The notes: a model not told the origin generated them from the sequence alone. A stretch of 51,625 nucleotides of DNA from Nostoc sp. CHAB 5836 (GCF_020829445.1 NZ_JAIVFV010000033.1:1-51625); one strand, 5' to 3'; shown: positions 27,456 through 35,916, counted from the stretch's first letter. A program made the numbers and translations.

Positions 27456-27868
27456 AGTTAAGAGTCATTAGTCATCAGTCATTGGTACTTAGTACACGTC
27501 ACCATCAATCAGGTACGGAATTAATACTGCGTAGGTTTTTAATATTTGTAGGTTGGGTTGAGCAATGCGTTACCCAACAAACCCAGCTCTTAGGTTGGAT
27601 TTCGTTCCTCACCCAACCTACACATTTTTTGTTTTTTTGCCAAAACCTGCGCAGTATTGGGTGCGGAATTAACTTTTGGAATAAACAGTCCAAGAGTGCG
27701 ATCGCAATTTTGATTTCCGACCCCTTTTTGCGGTGACGTGTACTTAGATAAAGGACAAATGACAAAAATGTGGCAATTTCTGCTAGCTTAAAAATAATAA
27801 GAAAGTGTCAGTGTCGCCCTTTAAGGATATTCTATCCTTAGTATTTAGCTGTATTGGGAGAATCAAAA
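27456..27868. other. Nested repeats before psbZ
   Basis: An outer inverted repeat, TAGTACACGTCACC (27490-27503) and GGTGACGTGTACTTA (27732-27746), encloses a CAATACTGC-type MITE (27522-27659). The 100 bp next to psbZ must hold its promoter; no clear elements were picked out. Confidence 0.6.
27522..27659. repeat. MITE with (C)AATACTGC ends and a 10-bp target duplication
   Basis: The ends AATACTGCGTAGGTTTT and AAAACCTGCGCAGTATT enclose a GTAGGTTGGGTTGAG palindrome. The flanks are GGTACGGAAT (27512-27521) and GGTGCGGAAT (27660-27669), a 10-bp duplication with one mismatch. It belongs with 13367-13501. Confidence 0.8.
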
Positions 27869-28057
27869 ATGACCATAATATTCCAATTTGCCTTGATAGG
27901 TCTAGTCCTATTGTCTTTTGTCCTCGTTGTTGGGGTTCCAGTTGCTTACGCCACCCCCCAAAATTGGGTTGAATCTAAAAAACTCCTCTGGGTTGGTTCT
28001 GCTGTCTGGATTGCTTTAGTATTTTTAGTTGGTTTGTTAAACTTTTTTGTCGTGTAG
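27869..28057 (+). CDS. psbZ: Photosystem II protein PsbZ
   Basis: PsbZ (Ycf9) is a two-helix core protein of photosystem II near CP43. The 62 residues [10 protein letters not shown] to LLNFFVV have two hydrophobic helices joined by a polar loop ([15 protein letters not shown]), as in all cyanobacteria and plastids. The ATG at 27869 is preceded by GGGAG at a suitable distance; an upstream in-frame start adds only five residues. ribH follows on the same strand after 340 bp, an order I recall from other cyanobacteria, though here a MITE separates them. Confidence 0.97.
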   Translation: MTIIFQFALIGLVLLSFVLVVGVPVAYATPQNWVESKKLLWVGSAVWIALVFLVGLLNFFVV

Positions 28058-28199
28058 GCGACGGCTTCGCTCTGGCGCAGGCACATAATATAAGAACTAG
28101 AGGGGTAGAAAAGCCAAGGTCAAAGGTTAAGGGAAACAAGAGATTTTTCTTTTTCCTAGTTACTTCATCCTGACCGCGCTTTCCTGCTCCTCTACATTT

Positions 28200-28347
28200 T
28201 AGGACTTACGCAAGTGTCACAAAAAATAAAAGCTTTTAGTTTGTAGTCAGGGCTACCCTACGGGAACGCTCCGCGAACAGCCCTGATCAAAGACGACTAA
28301 AGTCGTCACTACAAACTCCAAATAATATGCCAGTTGCCTAAGTCCTA
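28200..28347. repeat. MITE family 1 variant between psbZ and ribH
   Basis: The ends are TAGGACTTACGCAAGTGTC and GCCAGTTGCCTAAGTCCTA. The interior differs from other copies: AAAGCTTTTAGTTTGTAGTC, CGCTCCGCGAACAGCCCTG and CACTACAAACTCC. A related copy is at 40910-41052 and a partial one at 34016-34110. Confidence 0.7.
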
Positions 28348-28400
28348 ATTTAAATAAGAAATGTATATTGGCCAGAAGTATAGTTGATAAAGAGGCAATC

Positions 28401-28979
28401 ATGGCAGTTTTCGAGGGAACTTTTACTCAAACAGAACCTTTGCGTTTTGCAGTGGTTATTGGTCGATTCAATGACCTTGTTACCGGAAAGCTGCTAGAGG
28501 GATGTCAAGATTGTTTAAAACGCCACGGTGTAGATCCCAACCCCCAAGGTAATCAGGTAGACTATGTTTGGGTACCAGGAAGTTTTGAGGTACCTTTAGT
28601 AGCTCGCCAACTAGCACTTTCTCATCGTTATGATGCTGTAATTTGTCTAGGTGCAGTCATTCGAGGACAAACACCCCATTTTGATTACGTATCCGCCGAA
28701 GTTTCTAAAGGCATTGCCGCCGCTAGCTTTCAAACTGGAGTGCCAGTAATTTTTGGCATTTTGACAGTAGACACTATGCAGCAAGCTTTAGAACGCGCAG
28801 GCATCAAAGGTAATCATGGCTGGGATTATGCTCTGAACGCCCTAGAAATGGCTAGTCTCATGCGACAACTGCGTTCTAACTTGGCAGAGCCATACTCTCG
28901 TAATAGCCAGTCTTTGCCACCCTCTTTTCAAAGTGCCAGCGTTAGCAATTTAACTGTGGAGTCAGAAGAACTAGGCTAG
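28401..28979 (+). CDS. ribH: 6,7-dimethyl-8-ribityllumazine synthase
   Basis: RibH condenses 5-amino-6-ribitylaminouracil with 3,4-dihydroxy-2-butanone 4-phosphate, the penultimate step of riboflavin synthesis, usually as a 60-mer shell. Key segments are [43 protein letters not shown] (with the catalytic His) and [15 protein letters not shown] start at the ATG at 28401, with GAGG seven bases upstream. The C-terminal 30 residues (Ser-rich, [17 protein letters not shown]) extend past the normal end and look disordered. A long heptamer array begins right after the stop. Confidence 0.96.
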   Translation: MAVFEGTFTQTEPLRFAVVIGRFNDLVTGKLLEGCQDCLKRHGVDPNPQGNQVDYVWVPGSFEVPLVARQLALSHRYDAVICLGAVIRGQTPHFDYVSAEVSKGIAAASFQTGVPVIFGILTVDTMQQALERAGIKGNHGWDYALNALEMASLMRQLRSNLAEPYSRNSQSLPPSFQSASVSNLTVESEELG

Positions 28980-28984
28980 TCCAT

Positions 28985-29162
28985 CATTAGTCATTAGTCC
29001 TTTGTTGTTCACCAATGACCAATGACCAATGACCAATGACCAATGACCAATGACCAATGACCAACGACCAATGACCAATGACCAATGACCAATGACCAAT
29101 GACCAATGACCAACGACCAACGACCAATGACCAATGACCAACGACCAATGACCAATGACCAA
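28985..29162. repeat. Heptamer tandem repeat (CAATGAC)n, about 23 copies
   Basis: Long array of CAATGAC with CAACGAC variants, between ribH and tRNA-Gly. The variant CAACGAC occurs at several separate positions, which suggests copy-number change by slippage in blocks. Confidence 0.9.
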
Positions 29163-29221
29163 ATTAAGGGGTTGACAATTAGAGATAAATCTGAGATATT
29201 AATAATGTTCGGGTGATGATC

Positions 29222-29293
29222 GCGGGTATAGCTCAGTGGTAGAGCGTCACCTTGCCAAGGTGAATGTCGCGCGTTCGAATCGCGTTACCCGCT
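29222..29293 (+). tRNA. tRNA-Gly (anticodon GCC)
   Basis: A full cloverleaf can be drawn: acceptor GCGGGTA with TACCCGC, D arm GCTC-GAGC, anticodon arm TCACC-TTGCCAA-GGTGA with GCC at 29255-29257, and T arm GCGCG-TTCGAAT-CGCGT (one G-T pair). The 3' CCA is not encoded. The heptamer array ends about 60 bp upstream. Confidence 0.97.
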
Positions 29294-29301
29294 TCCAACT
29301 A

Positions 29302-29340
29302 AAACCTCTTGAATTTAACAATTCCAAGAGGTTTAGTGTT
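29302..29340 (+). terminator. Terminator hairpin after tRNA-Gly
   Basis: AAACCTCTTG (29302-29311) pairs perfectly with CAAGAGGTTT (29325-29334), nine bases after the tRNA, followed by AGTGTTTTTAG. Confidence 0.75.
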
Positions 29341-30195
29341 TTTAGGGTACGCCGAAGTGTTCGTAGGTGAGTTCTGCACTCTTGTAAACTGCTCCAAATG
29401 TGGAGAGTTCAGTAAAATTAGCCACAATCTATTTGGGCAAAGAGTTACACACTAATAAAATGTTTTAGCAACTCCCGCTCTAGAAACCCTTGTGAACTCC
29501 AACTTTGAGAACTGAGAGTAATATATAGTAACCCAAAGGAAAATTTAGGGTTTTTCTATCTATGTCTGTTGTTTACGAGTGTAACTTTCCTAAAGGATTT
29601 GCTTTAGGAGTGGTCGCCACCTATGCTTAAAATTGTACCAGGTGTGTCAGCATAATAAATGCCTAAAAACGCGACCACATTACCTAGAAAGCGACAGATG
29701 AAGAGAAGGAAATTTTTAAACAAGATCGCCAGCTACGGGGAAAGACTAAAAATAGCTTGCTTCGTATTTATACGGTGATTGAGATGCTTAAAGTTATACC
29801 AATTGCAAAATTGTTTGCGACAAACGTAGGTTGGGTTGAGTAAGGAAACCCAACGCCAAAAACCTCGATTTTGTAGGGTAATACTTAAGTTCAACCCCAC
29901 AAAGCGCATCTGTTCCATTGTTTTCAGAAATTGCTGTAAGTAGAGCAGCGTGAATAATTCAAGGCTTGTAGTGAACGCGAGTGCGTCTCGTGGAGAGGAC
30001 TTTAGTCCTGATTTGAGGGCTGAAGCCCTCACTACGAAGTAATTCCAACATTTTTTACATTACTTAATGTACTTTGATTTATTCACGCCGACTTACTTAG
30101 CTGCATCTATTGTTTGTAATCAGGGTAATTTCTGAATCGGCTTCCCATGTATATAAAGACAGAGTGTAAAACACGCTCAAGTTATTAGAACGCTT
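29341..30195. other. Gene-free gap of about 850 bp
   Basis: No gene or complete MITE. Seen are a half palindrome GTAGGTTGGGTTGAG (29826-29840), GCGAGTGCGTCTCG-type words near 29975, and a family 2 MITE end at 30080-30111 (TTTGATTTATTCACGCCGAC). The section 29350-29700 is not repetitive and could hold an RNA gene, but I see no known motif. Confidence 0.45.
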
Positions 30196-30600
30196 GTGCA
30201 ATCTCAAAAACCTGAAAAAATAGATTTCAATGCTGAATACCCCTGTCCCTGTCGTCGGCGGGGTCAGTTAATTCCGATTACACTGACAGAAGCATTTGGT
30301 TGCGATCGCTGTCAGCAAATCTTTGTCGTAGAAGATAATGGTCATGTCCTAGAACAGCTTTCTACCACCTATCCCTACAAGCGGGCTTGGCGTTGGATGG
30401 GAAACAGTTGGCATATTGTCCATCCCCGCTTGGGAGAAAGCTATCTGCCTATAGCACTTGGCATTATTTTCGTGCTAGTGATTATATGGCTGGCATTAGC
30501 ACTGCGGTCAAATGGTTCCACCATTATTGCTTGGGCAATGGTGGCGGTGCTATTGGCTATTCTACCAGCACTAATGGTCTGGCTTACCTACAGACGTTAA
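30196..30600 (+). CDS. Zinc-ribbon-like membrane protein of unknown function
   Basis: A 134-residue protein that I do not recognise as a named family. The N-terminal part has a four-cysteine pattern, CPC followed about 20 residues on by CDRC, like a small zinc ribbon. The C-terminal part has two predicted membrane helices (about residues 83-103, LPIALGIIFVLVIIWLALAL, and 108-130, TIIAWAMVAVLLAILPALMV), separated by a short loop and ending in a basic YRR. The start is a GTG (30196). It ends four bases before the ProA-like gene and is therefore very probably co-transcribed and perhaps translationally coupled with it. Confidence 0.82.
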   Translation: MQSQKPEKIDFNAEYPCPCRRRGQLIPITLTEAFGCDRCQQIFVVEDNGHVLEQLSTTYPYKRAWRWMGNSWHIVHPRLGESYLPIALGIIFVLVIIWLALALRSNGSTIIAWAMVAVLLAILPALMVWLTYRR

Positions 30601-30604
30601 CTCA

Positions 30605-31870
30605 ATGACTGTTGAAGTTTTGGATGACCACCCCGAACCGATTACAAGTGCCCAACGAGCCTATCAAGCTTCTCTAAAGTTGGGAATCACAAAGGGAGTA
30701 GACCGGAGTCGTGCAGTATTGGCGATGGCACAGGCCCTTGAGCGCTCATTTGACGACATTCTAGAAGCCAACACCTTGGATTTAGAAGCCAGTCGAGAAA
30801 TGGCAGTGCCAGAGTTAATATTGGACTGGCTAAAGCTGACTCCCACAAGGCTAGAGATGACAGTAGACATTTTACAACGGTTGGGGGAATTATCAGATCC
30901 ACTGCGGCGCGTCAGAACTGCTGATTATCAACTGGAAGATTCCCAGAGTTACACCCAATTAATGCCCTTGGGAGTGATTGGATTTATTTATGAAGCGTTT
31001 CCCGATTTAGGAGCGATCGCGGCAGGTTTTTGTATCAAAACTGGCAACAGTATAATTCTCAAAGGCAGTACTGAAGCTAGCCATTCCAACGCAGCCATCG
31101 CCGAGGTACTGCAAAGTGCGATCGCCCAAGTTGGTCTACCACCCGGTTGTGTAGAATTGATCACAGCAGAACATGGTGCTTCCATTCGGGATTTAGTTAC
31201 CCAAGATCAGTACCTGAATTTAGCCATTCCCTACGGACGTTCCAGCTTGATACAGCAGGTAGTACGACAGGCAACTTGCCCAGTTTTAAAGTCAGCAATG
31301 GGTAACTGTTATCTCTACTGGTCACTGAATAGCAGCTTGGAAATGGTGCGGTGGATGATTCTTGATAGCCATCAAAGTGAACCTGATCAAGTGAATGCCA
31401 TTGAAAAGGTACTCATTCATCGCCAAGCCTTGCCATCATCTTTATCAGTTCTATGGAACAGCTTGAAGGAAAAAGGCTTTGAAATTAAAGGGGATGCAGA
31501 ACTCATAGAAGCCTTTCCTCAATTGCAGCCGGTGAAGGAAGGCGAATGGGGAAACCCTTATTTAACTAGAACAGTAGCTTTTAAACTGGTGGATAGCTTA
31601 GAGGCTGCGATCGCTTGGATTAATCAATACAGCAGTGGTCATGCCGACTGCATCGTTACTGAATCCTACCACGAAAGTCGGCAGTTTGCTTTAGGAGTTA
31701 ACAGTGCTTCTACCTACATCAACACTTCCCCGCGTTTTTCTCGCAACCCTTCGCGGGGAGATTCTGTATTTCTCGGTATGTCTAATCAAAAAGGTCATCG
31801 TCGGGGATTTATCAGTCTGGAAACCTTGACCACCGTCAAGCACATTGTTCAGGGAAATGGCAGATTTTAA
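30605..31870 (+). CDS. ProA paralogue lacking the catalytic cysteine
   Basis: Related over its 421 residues to gamma-glutamyl phosphate reductase (ProA), the NADPH enzyme of proline synthesis, and pipelines will probably call it proA. The nucleotide-binding part is kept (GVIGFIYEAFPDLGAIAA, CIKTGNSIILKGSTEASHSN). The active site is not: the family segment with the catalytic Cys (STCNTVETLLV in E. coli) aligns with DQVNAIEKVLI here, putting Val at about residue 263. The later STRF...GLGAE and HARGPMGLE segments read SPRFSRNPSRGDSVF and GHRRGFISLE. It is thus unlikely to be a normal glutamyl phosphate reductase. It follows the zinc-ribbon membrane protein by four bases. Confidence 0.88.
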   Translation: MTVEVLDDHPEPITSAQRAYQASLKLGITKGVDRSRAVLAMAQALERSFDDILEANTLDLEASREMAVPELILDWLKLTPTRLEMTVDILQRLGELSDPLRRVRTADYQLEDSQSYTQLMPLGVIGFIYEAFPDLGAIAAGFCIKTGNSIILKGSTEASHSNAAIAEVLQSAIAQVGLPPGCVELITAEHGASIRDLVTQDQYLNLAIPYGRSSLIQQVVRQATCPVLKSAMGNCYLYWSLNSSLEMVRWMILDSHQSEPDQVNAIEKVLIHRQALPSSLSVLWNSLKEKGFEIKGDAELIEAFPQLQPVKEGEWGNPYLTRTVAFKLVDSLEAAIAWINQYSSGHADCIVTESYHESRQFALGVNSASTYINTSPRFSRNPSRGDSVFLGMSNQKGHRRGFISLETLTTVKHIVQGNGRF

Positions 31871-31992
31871 ATAATTCGTAATTCTTTAGGTTTTAAATTG
31901 CGGTTCGTTCTTTGATGATTTTGCGTAATTCCTAAAATTTAACAACATCTTAATTTATACTTGATTCTGGGTTGGTAAGTTCCTTGTGTTTG

Positions 31993-32052
31993 GGGACTTC
32001 CAAATAAAAAAATACTCCACAAGATTGAGTAATTTATTTGTTGTCAGTCCCT
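31993..32052. repeat. About 60-bp MITE (GGGACTTCCAA type)
   Basis: GGGACTTCCAAATAAAAAAA to TTTATTTGTTGTCAGTCCCT. The same 60-bp unit recurs at 49474-49533 with better ends; shared core ATAC(T/C)CCACAA(G/A)ATTGA. Confidence 0.7.
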
Positions 32053-32116
32053 TAGTTGAGCAGACAAGTCAAATCAAGCCCCTGTTTGTGCTGTTCACAA
32101 GTGACCCTCGTGAAGT

Positions 32117-32263
32117 CTGACTTTTCACGGAATCTGAAAAACCTGGCTTCCATTCCTCTCTCGTTGCAGAAGAAAGGCTTTGAATTCTACCCTTCTCTGG
32201 TATAGAAGGAGGCCAGGAGGTTAGGTTTCGCCCTCTTTTTTCTCAGATGACGTGAAAAGTCAG
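32117..32263. repeat. MITE with 13-bp perfect ends (CTGACTTTTCACG)
   Basis: CTGACTTTTCACG (32117-32129) and CGTGAAAAGTCAG (32251-32263) bound 147 bp. The interior (GGCTTTGAATTCTACCCTTC, GGTTAGGTTTCGCCC) is similar to part of 23180-23235. No duplication of the target is obvious. Confidence 0.65.
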
Positions 32264-32300
32264 CCTGAAGTTTGCCAAGTGTATTTAGATCTGGGTAAAG

Positions 32301-33878
32301 GTGAATATGGAATTTATGGATGGTGATCGCCTACTAGCGAATCGTTGCAGAAGGCGGAATTTTTTGTTGGGTGCAGGATTTTTGACGGGGTTAACAATCG
32401 CTAGCCAATGGCATCCGGTATTGGCTAACTCAAAGTTTTCTAGCTATCCGTTCAGTCTTGGTGTTGCTTCTGGTGATCCTTTGCCGGATGCTGTTGTTAT
32501 CTGGACACGACTGGCTCCCGATCCACTCTCTGGAGGTGGAATGCCACTTGTCAATGTTCCCGTGCAGTGGCAAGTTGCCCTTGATGAAAACATGAAACAG
32601 GTTGTGCGGCAAGGAAGAGTGCTGGCGACACCAGAGTTAGCACACTCAGTACACGTTGATGTCTGTGGGCTAGACCCTAACCGTTGGTATTGGTATCAAT
32701 TTCAAACAGGTAAGGAAGTTAGCCCCATTGGACGCACTCGCACAGCACCGGCATTGTATAGCTCCATATCACAACTGAACTTTGCTTTCGTTTCCTGTCA
32801 AGACTGGCAAAATGGCTACTATACAGCTTATCGGCATTTGGCTGAGGAAAACCTTGACCTTGTGGTTCATCTGGGTGACTACATCTATGAATACGGGCCA
32901 CTACCCGGTGGCCCCCGCCAGCATAATAGTCCAGAAATCATCACTCTTGCCGACTACCGCGATCGCTACGCCCTATACAGAACAGACTCAAATCTCCAAG
33001 CTGCTCATGGGGCTTTTCCCTGGATTGTCACTTGGGATGATCATGAAGTTGACAACAACTACGCCAACTTAATCCCCGAAGATAAGCAAACCCAAGAGGC
33101 TTTTAGAAAACGGCGAGCCAATGCTTACCAAGCTTACTACGAACATATGCCCCTACGTCGTTCTTCATTGCCCAAGGGGCCAAACCTGCTGCTTTATCGG
33201 CGGTTAACTTTCGGTAATTTAGCTGAGTTCAATGTACTAGATACGAGGCAGTACCGCACTAATCAACCTTGTGGCGATGAACTGAAGCCTCGCTGCCCCG
33301 AAGCTTTTGCTCCAAATGCTACCATGACCGGCTCAAAACAAGAGCAGTGGCTACGAAAAGGGTTAGATCAGTCGCGATCGCGCTGGAATGTTATTGCTCA
33401 ACAGACCATGCTAGCCCAGTACAATTTTAACAGTAGTCCAGGTCTAGGTGTCTTCAATGTGGATCAGTGGGACGGCTACGTGGCTGCACGTAATCGGCTG
33501 TTGAGTTTTCTAAACCAGCGCCAACCCTCTAATCCAGTAGTGATTACTGGAGACATCCACTCTAGTTGGGTACACGACTTAAAACTTGATTTTAATAACC
33601 CCAACTCAGCTACAGTAGGCACTGAGTTCGTAGGAACTTCAATTAGCTCTGACTTTCCTAGCCAATTTATCCCTCCAGTTCAAGCTGCTCTACCTAATAA
33701 TCCTCATACTAAGTTCTTTGACGGAGCTTTCCGGGGATACGTGCGCTGCAAGCTTACCCCAAAACGCTGGCAAAGTGACTATCGCGTTGTATCAACCATC
33801 GTTGACTTCAATGCCTCTGTCAAAACTCTAGCTTCCTTTACAGTCCAAAACGGAAAACCAGGAGCGCATCTAAGTTAA
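32301..33878 (+). CDS. phoD: PhoD-type alkaline phosphatase, Tat-exported
   Basis: PhoD is a Ca2+/Fe3+ phosphodiesterase and phosphomonoesterase that frees phosphate outside the cytoplasm. The N-terminus has a twin-arginine-type signal (CRRRNFLLGAGFLTGLTIA) followed by PFSLGVASGDPLPDAVVIWTRL, the PhoD N-domain. Metal-binding motifs are visible in order: FVSCQDWQNG, VVHLGDYIYEYG, WDDHEVDNNY, NVLDTRQYR and VVITGDIHSSWVHDL. At 525 residues it is full length. The GTG at 32301 and the ATG at 32307 are equally possible starts. It is monocistronic. Phosphate control is expected but no Pho box is visible close to the gene. Confidence 0.95.
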   Translation: MNMEFMDGDRLLANRCRRRNFLLGAGFLTGLTIASQWHPVLANSKFSSYPFSLGVASGDPLPDAVVIWTRLAPDPLSGGGMPLVNVPVQWQVALDENMKQVVRQGRVLATPELAHSVHVDVCGLDPNRWYWYQFQTGKEVSPIGRTRTAPALYSSISQLNFAFVSCQDWQNGYYTAYRHLAEENLDLVVHLGDYIYEYGPLPGGPRQHNSPEIITLADYRDRYALYRTDSNLQAAHGAFPWIVTWDDHEVDNNYANLIPEDKQTQEAFRKRRANAYQAYYEHMPLRRSSLPKGPNLLLYRRLTFGNLAEFNVLDTRQYRTNQPCGDELKPRCPEAFAPNATMTGSKQEQWLRKGLDQSRSRWNVIAQQTMLAQYNFNSSPGLGVFNVDQWDGYVAARNRLLSFLNQRQPSNPVVITGDIHSSWVHDLKLDFNNPNSATVGTEFVGTSISSDFPSQFIPPVQAALPNNPHTKFFDGAFRGYVRCKLTPKRWQSDYRVVSTIVDFNASVKTLASFTVQNGKPGAHLS

Positions 33879-34478
33879 CTTGAGTTCCATCAACCTCTCC
33901 TTGACTTTAACTCAAGTAGGACTTACGCCAATACGCTTGGGATAAGACTAAAACCCTTGTTCAGTGGACAGTGAGGTCTATGGTTCTCCAGAAAATCCTT
34001 AACCCAAGCGTATTGGGACTTACGCAACTGGCATATTATTTTGAGTTTGTAGTGAACGCGAGTGCGTCTCGTTGGCGCAGCCTAAGAAGAGAAGAGAAGA
34101 CTTTAGTCCAATACACTTGGGTTAAGCATTTCCTCCTTCTCCTTCTCTCTGTGTTCTCTGCGCCTCTGTGGTTCGTAAAAAAAGAGTTTCAGCTTAAAAA
34201 AGTGAATATAGATTAACAATGATAACTAACATCATATTTTATTAAGTTCATCAAGCTAAATTGAGAGTATGCTTAACAATTGAAGTCTAGTTGAGAATTT
34301 AAGTAACTAGGTGTAAATCAACTTAAATATTTGTTGAGTATTTTGTACTTTGCCATTTTTTTAGTATTAAATACTCAAAAACAGTACTAACTAGGTTATC
34401 AAGCGAGGCGGTGAAAATCTGACCTCAGCCAAATAACAACAGCGAAAACAAAAGTAAACTTAACAAAAATTATCTAAG
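33879..34478. other. Nested repeats before the universal stress protein
   Basis: 33917-34130 holds a family 1 variant split by an 87-bp element. From 34216 to 34478 the DNA is AT-rich and repeat-free and probably carries the promoter. No gene is present; an 81-codon frame at 33971-34216 is repeat DNA. Confidence 0.6.
33929..34015. repeat. 87-bp MITE with CAATAC ends and a 10-bp target duplication
   Basis: The ends CAATACGCTTGGGATAAG and CTTAACCCAAGCGTATTG match with one mismatch over 18 bp. GGACTTACGC occurs exactly on both sides (33919-33928 and 34016-34025); this is also the end sequence of family 1, so the element landed in a family 1 end. CCAATACACTTGGGTTAAG at 34108-34126 is a third, lone end. 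Confidence 0.75.
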
Positions 34479-35330
34479 ATGATCAGAAAAATTTTGCTGA
34501 CAGTATCGGGATTGGGACACGCAGAAGAAATGCTCAAAACCCTGAGAGAAATCCCTTCAATTGAATCTGCAAAAGTTACAATTCTGCACGTTGTTCAGGC
34601 ACAAAATACTGCTGCCACCATGACAACTAAATGGGAAAATGGTGGTAAAATTCTGGCTAATGCCATTCAAACTTTGAACTTAGATCCTAGCCAGGTTTCT
34701 TCAATTTTGCGCGAAGGCGACCCCAAAGATGTAGTTTGCCAAGTAGCTGATGAAATCGACGCTGACTTGATTGTTATGGGTTCACGCGGACTGAAACGGC
34801 TGCAATCAATTTTATCAAACTCAGTTAGTCAGTATGTTTTCCAGCTATCTTCTCGCCCCATGTTGCTGGTAAAAGATGACATTTATGTGAAAAAAATTAA
34901 GCGCATTATGGTAGCAATAGACAGTTCTGATTCTGCAAAAAACTGCTTGAAATTGGCACTGTTTTTACTGCGAGATATTCAGGGAGGCCAGTTAATTTTG
35001 GCAAATATTACTACATATTTAGGTGGTAAAAAATCAGAAATAACCGAGGTCAACTCAGATAAAAATTCAGTTTTAGCAGCCGCAGTTGCAGAAGCTCAAA
35101 AACAGGGTATCCAATCTCGTTGTTATATCAGTAGTGGTAAACCTGGTGAAGAAATTTGTCGGTTAGCAGAAGAGTTAAATATAGACTTATTATTGCTCGG
35201 TTCTCCAGATCGTCGTCCATCCATCGCTAAGAGTTTTGTTGATATAGACCGACTCATCGGATCTTCTTTATCTGACTATGTTAGAGTCAATGCCACTTGT
35301 CCGGTATTGTTGGCGAGGACGATCGCTTAA
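34479..35330 (+). CDS. Tandem universal stress protein (two USP domains)
   Basis: A 283-residue cytoplasmic protein with two UspA-like domains. Domain 1 starts RKILLTVSG and carries the ATP-binding pattern VMGSRGLKRLQSILSNSVSQYV; domain 2 starts KRIMVAIDSSDSAKNCLK and has the divergent LLLGSPDRRPSIAKSF...GSSLSDYV, so nucleotide binding is more likely in domain 1. Such proteins help in survival under starvation or energy stress. The ATG at 34479 follows a 260-bp repeat-free leader. The gene ends opposite psbM, with a shared terminator between them. Confidence 0.93.
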   Translation: MIRKILLTVSGLGHAEEMLKTLREIPSIESAKVTILHVVQAQNTAATMTTKWENGGKILANAIQTLNLDPSQVSSILREGDPKDVVCQVADEIDADLIVMGSRGLKRLQSILSNSVSQYVFQLSSRPMLLVKDDIYVKKIKRIMVAIDSSDSAKNCLKLALFLLRDIQGGQLILANITTYLGGKKSEITEVNSDKNSVLAAAVAEAQKQGIQSRCYISSGKPGEEICRLAEELNIDLLLLGSPDRRPSIAKSFVDIDRLIGSSLSDYVRVNATCPVLLARTIA

Positions 35331-35351
35331 GTCAAGAACGCTGAGTATAAA

Positions 35352-35385
35352 AACCCCCACACTACTAGTGCAGGGGTTATTTATT
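35352..35385. terminator. Bidirectional terminator between the USP gene and psbM
   Basis: AACCCC (35352-35357) pairs with GGGGTT (35373-35378), and CAC with GTG inside. T-rich DNA follows on the plus strand (ATTTATTTTAT) and TTTT on the minus strand. Confidence 0.65.
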
Positions 35386-35399
35386 TTATACACAAATTC

Positions 35400-35516
35400 T
35401 TAACTATCTTTTCCACCTTGGCGGCTAGCAGTTTGGATGTACAGAATTAGTAAAAACACAGTGGGAACTAATACGAACAAAATGCTCGCTACGAACCCCA
35501 GGTCATTAACTTGCAT
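35400..35516 (-). CDS. psbM: Photosystem II protein PsbM
   Basis: PsbM is a single-helix protein at the dimer interface of photosystem II. The 38 residues, read on the minus strand, start [20 protein letters not shown] and end SRQGGKDS; the family is strongly conserved in its first 30 residues and this matches throughout. The hydrophobic helix spans about residues 7-26. The tail is a few residues longer than the shortest family members. It is convergent with the universal stress protein gene and lies downstream of the ferredoxin gene, 100 bp away on the same strand. Confidence 0.97.
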   Translation of the reverse strand: MQVNDLGFVASILFVLVPTVFLLILYIQTASRQGGKDS

Positions 35517-35619
35517 GGCAAGAAAGCCTCTCTTAGTTTTCCAGTCAACAACATTAGGATATCATGTTAGCCCAAATTTTTTACTCCCTCAAATGCTAAC
35601 CACGGATGATCCCAAAAAA

Positions 35620-35916
35620 CTAGGGCTTCGTAACTACGCTAACTGAGCCATTCACTAAAGTTTGACAAGCAAGGCGGTAATTTTCCGGCTTTTTCTTGAA
35701 TTTCCGGTTTTCTACGTCTGTACGGGGTGAAAGATTTTCTATTCCTTCGACTATCTCGACAACGCAAGTGCCACACTGACCATAACCACCGCAATTGGTC
35801 ATCTTGCCAATCAATGTATATATATCAATGCCATTTTGTATTGCCTTGAGCCGCAGATTAGCACCATCGGCCGCCACTACTTCTTTATTTTCTTTAACAA
35901 ATTTGATATTACCCAT
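35620..35916 (-). CDS. [2Fe-2S] ferredoxin-like protein
   Basis: A 98-residue electron carrier of the plant/adrenodoxin fold. The cluster ligands are in [11 protein letters not shown] (C-x5-C-x2-C) with the fourth Cys in RLACQ about 35 residues later. The C-x5-C spacing differs from photosynthetic PetF (C-x4-C-x2-C), so this is a specialised ferredoxin. The start at 35916 is well supported by AGGAGG eight bases upstream; the longer frame has no such site. It lies between psbK and psbM on the same strand, so it may be linked to photosynthesis, but its partner enzyme is unknown. Confidence 0.92.
   Translation of the reverse strand: MGNIKFVKENKEVVAADGANLRLKAIQNGIDIYTLIGKMTNCGGYGQCGTCVVEIVEGIENLSPRTDVENRKFKKKPENYRLACQTLVNGSVSVVTKP

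Larger units (their letters stand above)
31871..32300. other. Repeat-filled gap before phoD
   Basis: Contains a short GGGACTTCCAA-type element (31993-32052) and an element with 13-bp perfect ends (32117-32263). No gene is seen. I found no obvious Pho box (8-bp direct repeats) in the 40 bp left before phoD. Confidence 0.55.

Noticed and set aside
28971..29162. A 63-codon frame with repeated GHWSLVI
   Set aside because: It is a translation of the CAATGAC heptamer array.
28985..29162. Possible CRISPR array
   Set aside because: The units are 7 bp and contiguous, without spacers; no cas gene is near. No CRISPR was seen anywhere in the window.
32264..32300. Pho box before phoD
   Set aside because: No 8-bp direct repeats of the expected type were found in the short repeat-free stretch.
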